The notes: generated by a model from the letters alone, not told the origin. 64,000 bases of DNA from JANNPJ01 sp965200525 (GCA_965200525.1 OZ241368.1:3720001-3784000), one strand, 5' to 3'; numbered from the stretch's first letter, positions 1-8,935 are shown. Made by a program: numbers and translations.

Positions 1-1453
1 ACGGGTTGTCCTCGCGGGCCAACACGGTCGCGTCGGCGCCGGTCAGCAGCGCCTCGACCTCCTGCACGGAGGGATACATCCGGCTGTAGACGTCGGTGTA
101 GGCGTTCTTCAGGTCCTGCTCGTAGTGCACCGGACGGCTCGGGTCGCGGTGGTGGGCCCAGTCGGCCATCGCGGCCAGGTTGGGGCCGTCGCCGGACTCG
201 TTCCCCAGCGACCACATGATCACGCTGGCGTGGTTCTTGTCCCGCTCGACGGTCCGCTGCATGCGCTCCAGCAGGGCCGGGGCCCAGCGCTCGTCACCGA
301 CCGGGTTGCCGGGCCCGCCGTACTGGCCGAAACCGTGGGTCTCCAGGTCGTTCTCCAGGATCACCCAGAACCCGAGCTCGTCGGCCAGGTCGAGCAGGTC
401 CTGCCGGGGCGGGGCGTGGCTGGTCCGGATCGCGTTGATGTTGTGCCGCTTCATCAGCAGCAGCTCGGCCCGAGCCAGACCGTCGGGCAGGGCCCGGCCG
501 TGCTCGGGGTCGAACTCGTGCCGGTTGACGCCGCGGAACTGGATCCGGCGGCCGTTGACGGTGAGCACGCCGTCGTCGATCCGCACGGTCCGGAAACCGA
601 GCCGCAGGGTGAGGGTCTCGACCGGGGAGGAGGCCGGGCCGGCGACGAGCAGCGCCTCGTGGAGCACCGGCTGCTCCGCCGACCAGGGTTCGACCACCCC
701 GACCGGCACGGTCGTCGAGCCGGCGGCCAGCTCGACGTCCAGCCCCAGGGTGGGGATCTTCAGCTGAACCGGTACCGCGCACTCGACCTCGACCGAGCCC
801 TGACCGGTCCGGTGGTCGTATCCGGCCCGGACGAAGACGTCGTCGATCCCGCCGGCCGGCCGCCGCAACAGGGTGACCGGGCGGAAGATGCCCGGCAGCC
901 ACCACTGGTCCTGGTCCTCCAGGTAGCTGGCCGCCGACCACTGGTGCACCCGCACGGCCAGCACGTTGCTGCCCTCGCGCAGGTGCTCGGTGACGTCGTA
1001 CTCCGAGGTCAGCCGGCTGCCGGTGTGAAATCCGAGCTCGACCCCGTTCAGCCAGACCCGGGCGCAGGACTCGACGCCCTCGAACCGCAGCCAGGTGCGG
1101 TCGCCGGCCGAACCGGAGCCGGCCCAGTCGGCGGGCAGGTCGAAGCGGGTCCGGTGGTCGGCGGTCGGGTTCTCGGTCGGCACGTACGGCGGATCGATCG
1201 GGAACGGGTACACGGTGTTCGTGTACCAGGGCGAACCGTGGCCCTGCAGGGGCAGGGACGAGGGGACGGCGACCTGGTCCCAGCCGCTGTCGTCCAGTTC
1301 CGGGTCGTGGAAGTCGCCGGCGTCGGCGATCCGCGGCGTCCGGCGCAGCCGCCAGGTGCCGTCCAGGCGGAGCCGGGGGGCATCGCCGGTCAGCGCGGCG
1401 CGGGGGGCCAGCGTGCCCTGGCTGGGGCGGAAGTCCTCGATGTACGACGCCAT
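1..1453 (-). CDS. GH2 beta-galactosidase-type glycoside hydrolase, partial (C-terminus outside window)
   Basis: The first 484 residues are visible; the gene runs off the left edge. GH2 enzymes of the long LacZ type hydrolyse terminal beta-galactosides by a retaining mechanism. Seen: an N-terminal sugar-binding jelly roll (about 30-200) with YTNTVYPFPIDPP typical of long LacZ forms, an immunoglobulin-like domain (about 205-300), the start of the TIM barrel with RGVNRHEFDPEHG near 300, and the acid/base motif WSLGNESG, whose Glu is residue 419. The nucleophile lies outside the window. The ATG at 1453 has AGAAGGG six bases upstream. There is no signal peptide, so the enzyme should act in the cytoplasm on imported sugar. 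It follows the PAS kinase gene by 54 bases in the same direction. Another beta-linked substrate is possible; the GH2 assignment is firm. Confidence 0.9.
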   Translation of the reverse strand, partial: MASYIEDFRPSQGTLAPRAALTGDAPRLRLDGTWRLRRTPRIADAGDFHDPELDDSGWDQVAVPSSLPLQGHGSPWYTNTVYPFPIDPPYVPTENPTADHRTRFDLPADWAGSGSAGDRTWLRFEGVESCARVWLNGVELGFHTGSRLTSEYDVTEHLREGSNVLAVRVHQWSAASYLEDQDQWWLPGIFRPVTLLRRPAGGIDDVFVRAGYDHRTGQGSVEVECAVPVQLKIPTLGLDVELAAGSTTVPVGVVEPWSAEQPVLHEALLVAGPASSPVETLTLRLGFRTVRIDDGVLTVNGRRIQFRGVNRHEFDPEHGRALPDGLARAELLLMKRHNINAIRTSHAPPRQDLLDLADELGFWVILENDLETHGFGQYGGPGNPVGDERWAPALLERMQRTVERDKNHASVIMWSLGNESGDGPNLAAMADWAHHRDPSRPVHYEQDLKNAYTDVYSRMYPSVQEVEALLTGADATVLAREDNP

Positions 1454-1507
1454 TGTCGACCCTTCTGAGCGGATCCGGAGCCGGACCCGGTCACGGGCCC
1501 GTTGCCG

Positions 1508-2998
1508 CTATCGAACCACCCCGCCGGGAAGGCTGAACCAGAAGGTGGCTCCCTGGTCGAGGGCGCCCTCGGCCCAGATCCGGCCGCCGTGCCGGCGGAT
1601 GATCCGCTGAATGGTGGCCAGCCCGATCCCGGTGCCCTCGAACTCGCTCGGGTGGTGCAGGCGCTGGAACAGGCCGAAGAGCTTGTCGGAGTGAGCCATG
1701 TCGAACCCGGCTCCGTTGTCGCGGACGACGTAATGGCCGTCCTCGACGCCGAACTCGATCCGGGCCTCGGCCCGGCCCCGGGTGAACTTCCAGGCGTTGT
1801 CGATCAGGTTGGTCACCACCACGTCGAGCAGGTCGCCGTCCCCGATCGTGGTCAGGCCGGGCCTGATCACGGCCTGCACCACCCGGTCCGGTGACTCCTC
1901 CCGCAGCCGGGCGATCGCGGTCTGCGCGATCCGGCTCAGGTCGACCTCACCGCGGCTCAGGAGCTGGCGGTTCACCTGGGCCAGTCGCAGCAGGCTGTCG
2001 ATCAGCCGGCCCATCTGCCGGGCTGAGGCCCGGGCCCGGTCCAGCTGGGCCTGAGCCGGGCCGGCTTCCCCGTCGCGGTAGTACTCCTGGCCCAGGTGGA
2101 TGAAGCCGTCGATGCCGCGCAGCGGGGCCCGCAGGTCGTGAGCCACGGCGTAGGCGAAGGCTTCGTACTCCCGGCCGGCGATCAGGGTGGCCTCGTGGGC
2201 GGCCTTCAGGTCGCGCTCGGCCTGCTTGCGCTCGGTGATGTCGTCGGCGAAGGCGGCGAAGCCCACGATGCGGCCGGCGGCGTCCCGGATGATCGACGGG
2301 CTGATCGAGACGTCGACCCGGGTGCCGTCCTTGTGGATCCGGACCGTGTCGTAGGGCGGGATGACCTCGCCCTGGCGCAGGCGCTCGGCCCGGGCCCGCT
2401 GCTCCTCCTGGCGCTCGGGCGGGATGAGGAACGCCATCGGCCGGCCGGCCACCTCGGCCAGGGTGTAGCCGAACAGCTTCTCCGCGGCGGCGTTCCATGC
2501 CGTGACCCGGGTGTCGATGTCGCCGGCCATGATGGCCGCGCCGGAGTGCTCGATCATCGCGGCCAGGTGGAACCGGGCCGCCTCCTCGGCGTGCTGCTGG
2601 GTGAGGTCGCGGGCGATCAGGCAGACGCCGAGCACCTCGCCGTCGTCGTCCAGGATCGGCGAGTGGGTGAAGGACACCTCGACGTCCCGCCCGTCCTTGG
2701 TCCGGCGGACGGTGTCGAAGGCCGGCACGGTCTCGCCCTGCCGGAGCCGGGCCACCTTGTCGCCGCTCCGGCCGACGAGTTCCGGTGGCTTCAGGAACGA
2801 GGCGGGTTGCCCCACGGCCTCGGCCGCGGTGTATCCGAAGAGCTTTTCCGCGGCCTTGTTCCAGCTCGCGATCCGGCCGTCCGGGCCGGCGCTGATGATG
2901 ATGTCCTGAGCGGACTCGACCAGGCAGGCCAGGTAGCGGAGCCGGTCGGTGTGCTCGGGCTCGGCCACGACTACAGCGTGATGCAATTCCTCACTCAA
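1508..2998 (-). CDS. Soluble PAS-PAS sensor histidine kinase
   Basis: Cytoplasmic histidine kinase of up to 496 residues with no membrane segment. Two PAS domains (about 22-133 and 142-256) share the pattern WNxAAEKLFGYT and end in linkers such as DDITERKQAE. A HisKA dimerisation helix follows with the phosphoacceptor in AVAHDLRAPLRG (His287), then an HATPase domain with N box NLIDNAWKFT, G1 box DNGAGF and G2 box GTGIGLATI. This order matches bacteriophytochrome-like or PAS kinases that sense a ligand or redox state. The start is uncertain: TTG at 2998 is the longest option and an in-frame GTG lies about ten codons in. It begins 42 bases after the NarL regulator in the same direction, so it may be co-transcribed with that two-component pair. 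It has no dedicated regulator of its own. Confidence 0.85.
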   Translation of the reverse strand: MSEELHHAVVVAEPEHTDRLRYLACLVESAQDIIISAGPDGRIASWNKAAEKLFGYTAAEAVGQPASFLKPPELVGRSGDKVARLRQGETVPAFDTVRRTKDGRDVEVSFTHSPILDDDGEVLGVCLIARDLTQQHAEEAARFHLAAMIEHSGAAIMAGDIDTRVTAWNAAAEKLFGYTLAEVAGRPMAFLIPPERQEEQRARAERLRQGEVIPPYDTVRIHKDGTRVDVSISPSIIRDAAGRIVGFAAFADDITERKQAERDLKAAHEATLIAGREYEAFAYAVAHDLRAPLRGIDGFIHLGQEYYRDGEAGPAQAQLDRARASARQMGRLIDSLLRLAQVNRQLLSRGEVDLSRIAQTAIARLREESPDRVVQAVIRPGLTTIGDGDLLDVVVTNLIDNAWKFTRGRAEARIEFGVEDGHYVVRDNGAGFDMAHSDKLFGLFQRLHHPSEFEGTGIGLATIQRIIRRHGGRIWAEGALDQGATFWFSLPGGVVR

Positions 2999-3040
2999 TG
3001 TCAGTCCGGCGCGCCGTACCGGGCGCTTCTCGGATCGGGA

Positions 3041-3691
3041 TCAGCCCGGTGGGCCGCCGCGGCCGAGGCCGGCTTCGCGGGCCCGCACGATGGCCTCGCC
3101 GCGCTGGGTCAACTGCAGCTTGACCAGGATGTTGGAGACGTTGTTGGCCACGGTCTTGGCCGAGAGGAACAGTCGCCGGCCGATGTCGGCGTTGCTCAGC
3201 CCGGCGGCCACGCCGTCGAGGATCTGCCGCTCTCGCTCGGTCAGCTCGGGGAACGGCGCGCCACCGGCCGGCCCGTCTGCGAACCAGGTCCGCAGCCGCC
3301 GGGCTAGGGCCGCCCCGAACACGGCCTGGCCGGCCGCGGCCGCCCGCACGGCGGTGACGATGTCGGCGCCGTCCGATCCTTTGAGCAGGTAGCCCGAGGC
3401 CCCGGCGGCGACCGCGGCGAACACCGTGTCGTCGTCCTCGAACATGGTCAGGACCAGCACCGCCACGCCGGGGCAGGTGTCGACGATCTGGCGGGTGGCC
3501 TCGATCCCGTGCAGGCCGGGCATCTGCAGATCCATGACGACGACGTCCGGGCTCGACTCGACGGCCAGCCGGACGGCGTCCAGCCCGTTGCCGGCCTCGT
3601 GCTGCACGCTCACCCCCTCGGCCGAGTCGAGGACGGCGCGCAGCCCCTGCCGCACCAGCGGGTGATCGTCGGCGATCAGCACGGTGATCAT
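3041..3691 (-). CDS. NarL/FixJ-family response regulator
   Basis: 216-residue DNA-binding response regulator. The receiver domain starts MITVLIADDHPLVRQGL, with acidic pocket D8/D9 and phosphoacceptor Asp54 in VVVMDLQMPG. A LuxR-type helix-turn-helix (about 150-205) begins LTERERQILDGVAAGLS. The ATG at 3691 overlaps the stop of the upstream kinase (ATGA, 3688-3691), so translation is coupled; a longer reading into the kinase gene is not needed because the receiver fold begins exactly at this Met. Partner kinase: the membrane kinase at 3688-5796. Expected role: phosphorylation-controlled transcription factor. Target genes cannot be read from the sequence. Confidence 0.93.
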   Translation of the reverse strand: MITVLIADDHPLVRQGLRAVLDSAEGVSVQHEAGNGLDAVRLAVESSPDVVVMDLQMPGLHGIEATRQIVDTCPGVAVLVLTMFEDDDTVFAAVAAGASGYLLKGSDGADIVTAVRAAAAGQAVFGAALARRLRTWFADGPAGGAPFPELTERERQILDGVAAGLSNADIGRRLFLSAKTVANNVSNILVKLQLTQRGEAIVRAREAGLGRGGPPG

Positions 3692-5796
3692 GCGTCGGCT
3701 CCCGGCCGGGCCGGGACCGGCGGCGAGGTGCGGGGGAGCGGGTAGCGGGCCCGGACCTGTCCGCCACCGGACGAGGGCCCGGCGGTCAGGTCTCCTCCGA
3801 GTTCTTCGGCCCGTTCGCGCATGGCGGTCAACCCGACGCCGGGCTGCCACTGCCGGGCCGACCGGCCGTCGTCGTTGACCTCGAGGACCAGTTCCGGGCC
3901 CGGCTGCGCGGACAGCCGGACCGTGGCGTGCCGGGCGTCGCTGTGCCGGACGGCGTTGGTGACCGCCTCGATCGCGGTCCGGAAGGCGGCCACCTCGACC
4001 GCCGCCGGCAGGTCGGCCACCGCGGCCGCGTCGATCTCGACCTGCAGTTCGGCGCCGGCGGCCAGTCGCCGGACGTGGATCTCCAACGCTCCGGCCAGCC
4101 CGAGGTCGTCGAGGGCGGGTGGGCGCAGGTCGTGGACCACGGTCCGCAGATCACCGATCACCTGGGACGACGCCTCCTTGGCGAAAGACAGGTATTCCTC
4201 GACCTGCTTCAGTTCCGCGGCGGGCCGATCGGGGTCGGCGCCGGCGGTGACCACGGCCAGCCGGGCCCGGGCGGCGTCGATGTTCAACCCCAGGCCGGTG
4301 ACCAGCGGGCCGAGGCCGTCGTGCAGTTCCCGGCGGAGCCGGCGGCGCTCCTCCTCCCGGGCGCGCACCAGGCGCTGGCGGGAGTCGAGCAGATCGGCGG
4401 TCAGGGCCTCGGCCCGGACCGCGGCCCCGGCCTGCCGGGCGATGTCGGCCAGCACCTGGCGGTCGCGCTCGTCGAAGGCCGATTCACCCCGTCGGGGGGC
4501 CGCGGCCAGGAAGCCGACCGGCGCCCCCTGGTAGGTCAGGGCCCAGCGTTCGATCCGCTCGGACGCCGCCCGGGTGACGTCGCCGGACACCGCCAACGGA
4601 GCGCCGTCCCCGGGCCGTTCGATCGCGACGTAGGGCAGATGCAGCGAGTCGGTCACCGCCCGGACCACCGCCGGCAGCACCTCGCCGGGGGTGGCCACCG
4701 TCTCTAGCCGGCGCCCGACGTCACTGAGCACCTGGTAGGGGTCGTCGCGGCGTCCGTAGAACAGTCGGTCGACCAGTCGCTGGCTGAGGTTGCGCACCGG
4801 GACGAAGGCCAGCGTGACCCCGACGGCCGCGGTCGAGGCACCCACGGTCTCGGTGGCCAGGGCCGCGCCGGCCGCCGCGATCAGCAGATACCCCGCGACC
4901 AGGACGGCGGTGACTCCGGCGTACACCGCCGATCGGCGCACGATGACGTCGATCGCCCAGAGCCGGTACCTCAGCACCGGAACGGCCAGGGTGGCCACGA
5001 AGACCGTGCTGTCCAGGGCGCTGACCACCGCGTTGAGGTGCTCGGTTACCGCCGGCGGGAACAGGCAGAGGGAGGCCAGCACGCCGGTCGCCCGCCATTT
5101 CAGCTGCTGGCGCTCGATCCCGCCGGCCCGCCACCAGCGGGCCACGACGCCGAGGCCGGCGACCAGGCCCAGCAGCACCACCAGTGGGGCCACGAAGAGC
5201 AGCCCGTCGGCGACGTGCCCGACCAGGGTGCCACCGGTGAACGGACGATCCAGGCCGGCCGGCGCCGAGGCCGGCAGCTGGTCCGGCGGCAGGCGGGAAC
5301 CGAGCGCGCCGCTGAGCACCACCAGGACCAGACCACCGATCAGCAGCCGATCCAGGGCCCGGCCCCAGCGCCCGGTCGGTCGCCCGGACGGGAACCGGAC
5401 GTTGATCAGGCCCTGCACCGCGATCGGGACGAAAGCCAGCCCGGAGAAGACCAGACCGGACAGGGCCAGGGTCGAGTAATTGTCCGAGGAGACGGACAGC
5501 AGGGTCGAGCCGACGGCGACCACCTCGATCGCCAGGCCCGCCGCCGCGGCCGAAAGCAGCCAGCCGAAGGGCAGATCCGGGCGCTGGTGGATCAGCACCG
5601 AACCGGCCAGGCCGTAGGGCAGGATGGTCAGCAGCCCCTGGACCAGCATGCTGCGCGAGTCCGGCGGTGGATCGGTGAGCAGCACCAGGACGACGACGCT
5701 GGCGATCGTCCCGACCGCCGTCATCAGCAGGCCGGCCCGGGCCCACCGAGGAGCCTGGCGCCTGAGAGCTCGGAAGATCCGGTCGGTGACGATCAT
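3688..5796 (-). CDS. Membrane sensor histidine kinase (HisKA_3 type) with GAF domain
   Basis: 702-residue kinase partnered with the NarL regulator that overlaps its stop codon by 4 bases. Roughly the first 330 residues hold about eight to ten hydrophobic segments, interpreted as a multi-pass sensor. A linker with LVDRLFYGRRDDPYQVL leads to a GAF-like domain (about 365-470). The HisKA_3 helix reads EERRRLRRELHDGLGP with phosphoacceptor His492, followed by an HATPase domain with N box AIEAVTNAVRHS and a C-terminal GVGLTAMRERAEELGG motif. This is the standard architecture of DesK/NarX-like actinobacterial kinases. ATG 5796 is chosen over an upstream ATG because the protein aligns from MIVTDRIF; neither start has a strong ribosome site. 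The signal is unknown. Confidence 0.88.
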   Translation of the reverse strand: MIVTDRIFRALRRQAPRWARAGLLMTAVGTIASVVVLVLLTDPPPDSRSMLVQGLLTILPYGLAGSVLIHQRPDLPFGWLLSAAAAGLAIEVVAVGSTLLSVSSDNYSTLALSGLVFSGLAFVPIAVQGLINVRFPSGRPTGRWGRALDRLLIGGLVLVVLSGALGSRLPPDQLPASAPAGLDRPFTGGTLVGHVADGLLFVAPLVVLLGLVAGLGVVARWWRAGGIERQQLKWRATGVLASLCLFPPAVTEHLNAVVSALDSTVFVATLAVPVLRYRLWAIDVIVRRSAVYAGVTAVLVAGYLLIAAAGAALATETVGASTAAVGVTLAFVPVRNLSQRLVDRLFYGRRDDPYQVLSDVGRRLETVATPGEVLPAVVRAVTDSLHLPYVAIERPGDGAPLAVSGDVTRAASERIERWALTYQGAPVGFLAAAPRRGESAFDERDRQVLADIARQAGAAVRAEALTADLLDSRQRLVRAREEERRRLRRELHDGLGPLVTGLGLNIDAARARLAVVTAGADPDRPAAELKQVEEYLSFAKEASSQVIGDLRTVVHDLRPPALDDLGLAGALEIHVRRLAAGAELQVEIDAAAVADLPAAVEVAAFRTAIEAVTNAVRHSDARHATVRLSAQPGPELVLEVNDDGRSARQWQPGVGLTAMRERAEELGGDLTAGPSSGGGQVRARYPLPRTSPPVPARPGADA

Positions 5797-5973
5797 CCGA
5801 CCATGCCTGAGCCGGTGACAGGCACGCAATGGCCCGGCCTTCCCGCGCCGCCGGGAGATTCTTCCCGGACGGCGCGGGATCGGTGGCTCTGGGGCGGGGG
5901 AACGCCACCGGCGCAGGGTTGTACTCGTCAGCCGGAGCCCGTCGAGAGGCCCGGCCTCATCCCGGGAGACACC

Positions 5974-6327
5974 ATGAAGATCATCCGCTGGGCCGCCGTC
6001 GCCGTCACTGTTCTGATGTCCTTGATGAATGTCGGGCTGGTGTTCGGCAGCGACGACGACATTCCGGTCGCCGTGGTGGTGCTGGCCGTCGGGCTGGGCC
6101 TGCTGGGCTTCGCGGCGGCCGCCGGGCTCGGCGCCCGGACCGCCTGGGGCCGGCCGGCCGTACTGGGGATCGGTGCCCTCAACCTGGTCGGCGCCGTCAT
6201 CGCCCTGATCGTCGGCGGGGAGGGAGCGGCGATCGGACTGGTCGTCAGTGCCCTGATCCTGGTGCTCGGTTTCCTCAGCCCGGATGCCGACGTCAGCCGG
6301 CGTCCGGCTGGAGCATGGCCAGCGTGA
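5974..6327 (+). CDS. Small four-helix membrane protein, function unknown
   Basis: 117 residues, not recognised as a named family. The protein is almost entirely hydrophobic, with four predicted membrane segments (about 5-25, 30-50, 58-77 and 80-100) and short polar loops, and a cytoplasmic-type start MKIIRWAA. ATG 5974 has CGGGAGA six bases upstream. It diverges from the membrane kinase gene across 177 bases, and its last 35 bases overlap the convergent tautomerase gene at 6293-6505. Probably an integral membrane protein of the DUF-type small actinobacterial set; no function can be given. Confidence 0.65.
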   Translation: MKIIRWAAVAVTVLMSLMNVGLVFGSDDDIPVAVVVLAVGLGLLGFAAAAGLGARTAWGRPAVLGIGALNLVGAVIALIVGGEGAAIGLVVSALILVLGFLSPDADVSRRPAGAWPA

Positions 6328-6505
6328 GCACCTGACCCCGGATGCCCCAGCCGCCGTCGACGACGTCGTCGATCAGGACCATCGTGTTGTCCCGCACCTC
6401 TGGACCGAACTTCTCCACGTACAGCTCGGTGACCTTGGTGACTAGGTCCTGCTTCTGCTCGGCGCTCAGCGTGCCCGCCGGGACCTTGAGGTTGGCGAAC
6501 GGCAT
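6293..6505 (-). CDS. 4-oxalocrotonate tautomerase-family protein
   Basis: 70-residue tautomerase-superfamily protein. Family knowledge: these short proteins assemble into oligomers and use the N-terminal Pro, exposed after Met removal, as general base in keto-enol tautomerisation. Seen: MPFANLKVPAG with Pro2 in place, helix region EQKQDLVTKVTELYVEKFG, and the second strand with NTMVLIDDV. Length is normal for the family. It is divergent from an XRE-type regulator across 137 bases, which suggests local control, and its 3' end overlaps the small membrane protein gene. The physiological substrate is unknown. Confidence 0.85.
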   Translation of the reverse strand: MPFANLKVPAGTLSAEQKQDLVTKVTELYVEKFGPEVRDNTMVLIDDVVDGGWGIRGQVLTLAMLQPDAG

Positions 6506-6580
6506 GTTCGGCTCCTTCGTTCGTGGGTGTCCCTCGACTGTGGCACCGCGGCCGTGACCGTGGCAGGAGGCCCTGACCCA

Positions 6581-6595
6581 GGGGTCGCCGACCCC
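6581..6595. promoter_or_regulatory. 15-bp palindrome in the tautomerase/XRE divergent promoter region
   Basis: GGGGTCG-C-CGACCCC, with perfect 7-base arms around a central C, about 48 bases upstream of the regulator start and 75 bases upstream of the tautomerase start. The position is what an autoregulatory operator would occupy; binding is inferred only. Confidence 0.4.
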
Positions 6596-6642
6596 CGGAT
6601 CGGCTCTGGAGCCCGAGGTCGGCGACCGGTCACACTGGTGGG

Positions 6643-7494
6643 GTGAACCTGGCTGAACTGGGCGTCTTCCTGCAGTCGCGGCGAGCGCGGATCACCCCGG
6701 CCGAGGTCGGGCTGGTCACCGGCCCGCGGCGGCGGGTGCCGGGGCTGCGCCGGGACGAGGTGGCCACCCTGGCCGGCGCGTCGGTCGACTACTACATCGA
6801 GCTGGAACGGGGCCGGGGCGTGCAGCCCTCGGGGCAGATGCTGGGTGCGCTGGCCCGGGCCCTGCGGCTGGACGAGGACGAGACCGAGCACCTTTTCCGG
6901 CTCGGGGGTCGTACCTCACCGGCGCCGGCCGGCCCGGGGGCGCACGTTCAGCCGGCGATGCTGGCCCTGCTCGACCGCCTGGCCGGCACCCCGGCCCGGA
7001 TCATCAGCGATCTGCACGAGACCCTGGCCCAGAACCGGCTCGCCGAGGCGCTGCTCGGCTCGGACGGCCCGAGCTCGGCCGACGCGGCGAGCTTCGTCTA
7101 CCGCTGGTTCACCGATCCGTCGAGCCGCTCGATCTACCCGGTGGACGACCACGCCCACCATTCCCGGGTGCTGGTCTCGGACCTGCGGGCCGCTGTCGCC
7201 CGCCGTGAGCACGACCCGCGGTCGCGCGAGCTGCTGGCCCGGTTGCGCCGAGACCCCGAGTTCAGCGAACTGTGGGACACCGGGGACGTCGCCGTCCGCC
7301 GCGGGGAGCGCAAGCGGATTGTTCACGGCGAGCTCGGCGTCATCGACATCTTCTGCCAGAACCTGTTCAGCGAGGACGGTTTTCAGCGGTTGCAGTTCTT
7401 CACCGCGCCACCCGGCAGCCCGGCGGTCGAGCAGCTCGAGCTGCTCGCCGTGATCGGGATTCAGGACGTCGTCACCCGCCCGGCGCTCAGCTGA
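6643..7494 (+). CDS. XRE-family transcriptional regulator with MmyB-like ligand domain
   Basis: 283 residues. The N-terminal helix-turn-helix (about 3-65) starts LAELGVFLQSRRARITPAEVGL and contains VPGLRRDEVATLAGASVDYYIELERG, the signature of the large actinobacterial MmyB-like regulator family. The C-terminal part (about 95-270) is a PAS-like ligand-binding region expected to hold a small hydrophobic molecule. GTG 6643 is the start that places the helix-turn-helix at the N-terminus. Divergent from the tautomerase gene, which is the most likely target together with the regulator itself. The effector is not known. Confidence 0.85.
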   Translation: MNLAELGVFLQSRRARITPAEVGLVTGPRRRVPGLRRDEVATLAGASVDYYIELERGRGVQPSGQMLGALARALRLDEDETEHLFRLGGRTSPAPAGPGAHVQPAMLALLDRLAGTPARIISDLHETLAQNRLAEALLGSDGPSSADAASFVYRWFTDPSSRSIYPVDDHAHHSRVLVSDLRAAVARREHDPRSRELLARLRRDPEFSELWDTGDVAVRRGERKRIVHGELGVIDIFCQNLFSEDGFQRLQFFTAPPGSPAVEQLELLAVIGIQDVVTRPALS

Positions 7495-7575
7495 TTCCGG
7501 GCCGCCCTGGCGGCGGCTCGGGCGGTGGCTCGGCGGCGGCCGTCCGCGGTGGCCGTCCGCCACGCGGCTGCGATC

Positions 7576-8724
7576 ATGCTCAGCGTGAATCTCTCCAGCC
7601 TCAGTCGCTCCGACGCCGTCGTCCTGGCCGGCAGCGCCGCCGCCGTGGCCGTGGCGGCCGTCACCCGCTACACGGATGTGCCCGCCGTCCTCGCCTTTGT
7701 GGTGGCCGGCCTGGCCGTGGCCCTGCTGGCCTCCGTGGTCGGGCGCAGCGTCGAGCAGCTCGGCGACCGGTTCGGGGCCGGCGCCACCGGGGTGCTGCAG
7801 AGCGCGCTGGGCAACCTGCCGGAGTTGTTCATCGGCTTCTTCGGGCTGAAGGCGGGCCTGGTGGCGGTGGTCCAGGCGGCCATCATCGGGTCGATCCTGT
7901 CCAACATCCTGCTCGTGCTGGGCCTGTCGTTCGTGGTCGGCGGCTTGCGGCACGGGGTGCAGAAGTTCAACTCCGATCGGGCCCGGACCTCGATGGTCCT
8001 GATGGTGCTGGCCACGGCCGCCCTGGTGCTGCCCAGCCTGGCCGACTACGTGCACGCCCCGGCCGCCCCGCACGAGAAGGCCCTGTCGCTGATCGTCTCG
8101 GTGATCCTGCTCGGGGTGTTCCTACTGTCGTTGCCGGCCGCCCTCAAGCGCACCGCCATGGAAGGCGCCGGAGCGGGCCCGGCCGCTGAAACCGGCTCAG
8201 CTACCGAGCCCGCGTCAATCTCCGAGCCGGCGTCAATCTCCGAGCCGGCGGCGGAGGGGCACACCGGCTGGCCGCTCTGGCTGGCGATCACCTTGCTCAG
8301 CGTGGCCAGCGTGATCGCGGCGCTGGTGTCGGACTGGTTCATCCACGCCCTGGAACCGGCGATCGACACGCTGGGCATATCGCCGGCCTTCGCCGGTCTG
8401 GTGATCGTCGCCATTGCCGGCAACGCCATCGAGAACGTCGTCGGGATCCAGTTGGCCTACCGCAACAAGTCCGACTTCGCGATGGCCGTGATCATCCAGA
8501 GCCCGCTGCAGGTGGCCCTGGTGCTGGCCCCGGCCCTGGTGCTGCTCAGCCTGCTGACCGCCAGCACCCTGACCCTGGTGTTCGCGCCGATGCTGGTGGT
8601 CGCGGTCGTCGTCGCCGTGATCGCGGTGGCGTTCGTCGTCTTCGACGGCGAGTCGACCTGGCTGGAGGGCGTGGCCCTGATCGCCCTCTACGCCATCATC
8701 GCCACCGCCTTCTGGTGGGGCTGA
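7576..8724 (+). CDS. CAX/ChaA-type calcium (cation)/proton antiporter
   Basis: 382-residue inner-membrane antiporter with about eleven hydrophobic segments in two homologous halves. The alpha-1 motif GNLPELFIGFFGLK (Glu83) and the alpha-2 motif GNAIENVVGI (Glu286) carry the paired acidic residues that bind Ca2+ and protons in CAX exchangers. A cytosolic acidic loop between the halves (about 205-230) contains two perfect copies of a six-residue unit. ATG 7576 is chosen because the first helix starts shortly after; GTG 7585 is an alternative. Expected role: efflux of Ca2+ or another divalent cation at alkaline or high-calcium stress. Confidence 0.9.
   Translation: MLSVNLSSLSRSDAVVLAGSAAAVAVAAVTRYTDVPAVLAFVVAGLAVALLASVVGRSVEQLGDRFGAGATGVLQSALGNLPELFIGFFGLKAGLVAVVQAAIIGSILSNILLVLGLSFVVGGLRHGVQKFNSDRARTSMVLMVLATAALVLPSLADYVHAPAAPHEKALSLIVSVILLGVFLLSLPAALKRTAMEGAGAGPAAETGSATEPASISEPASISEPAAEGHTGWPLWLAITLLSVASVIAALVSDWFIHALEPAIDTLGISPAFAGLVIVAIAGNAIENVVGIQLAYRNKSDFAMAVIIQSPLQVALVLAPALVLLSLLTASTLTLVFAPMLVVAVVVAVIAVAFVVFDGESTWLEGVALIALYAIIATAFWWG
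8213..8248 (+). repeat. Perfect tandem repeat, 2 x 18 bp, within the antiporter gene
   Basis: Unit CGTCAATCTCCGAGCCGG at 8213-8230 and 8231-8248, identical. It keeps the frame and encodes the same hexapeptide (ASISEP) twice in the acidic loop between the two transporter halves. Copy number could vary by slippage without breaking the gene. Confidence 0.9.
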
Positions 8725-8751
8725 GGCCGGTGCGGGTGAGGCCGGCTCTGA

Positions 8752-8898
8752 TCAGCGCCGACTGCGGGTGAACCCGAAGCCACCGGTGAGGACGAACAGC
8801 ACAATTCCGATGATGGCCAGCCAGAACAGCCCGTGGATGACGAAGCCGAGGACGGCCAGCACGACCCAGATGACCAGCAGCGCGAAGATGATTCCCAT
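8752..8898 (-). CDS. 48-residue hydrophobic membrane protein
   Basis: Short gene: ATG at 8898, stop TGA at 8754-8752. The product has two hydrophobic stretches (about 2-22 and 24-40) and a basic tail FTRSRR, so it is probably a two-pass or hairpin membrane peptide with a positive cytoplasmic end. Very short hydrophobic proteins of this design are common and conserved in actinomycetes, but no function is established. It converges on the antiporter gene with a 27-base gap. No clear ribosome site is visible, so the call rests on composition and the clean reading frame. Confidence 0.6.
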   Translation of the reverse strand: MGIIFALLVIWVVLAVLGFVIHGLFWLAIIGIVLFVLTGGFGFTRSRR

Positions 8899-8935
8899 GA
8901 TCGCAGGTTAGATCGGCCGGGCTGATTTCGCTCGC

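Noticed and set aside
3041..3850. Longer N-terminus for the first NarL regulator
   Set aside because: The extra 53 residues are Arg/Pro/Gly shadow sequence inside the kinase gene; the receiver starts exactly at Met 3691.
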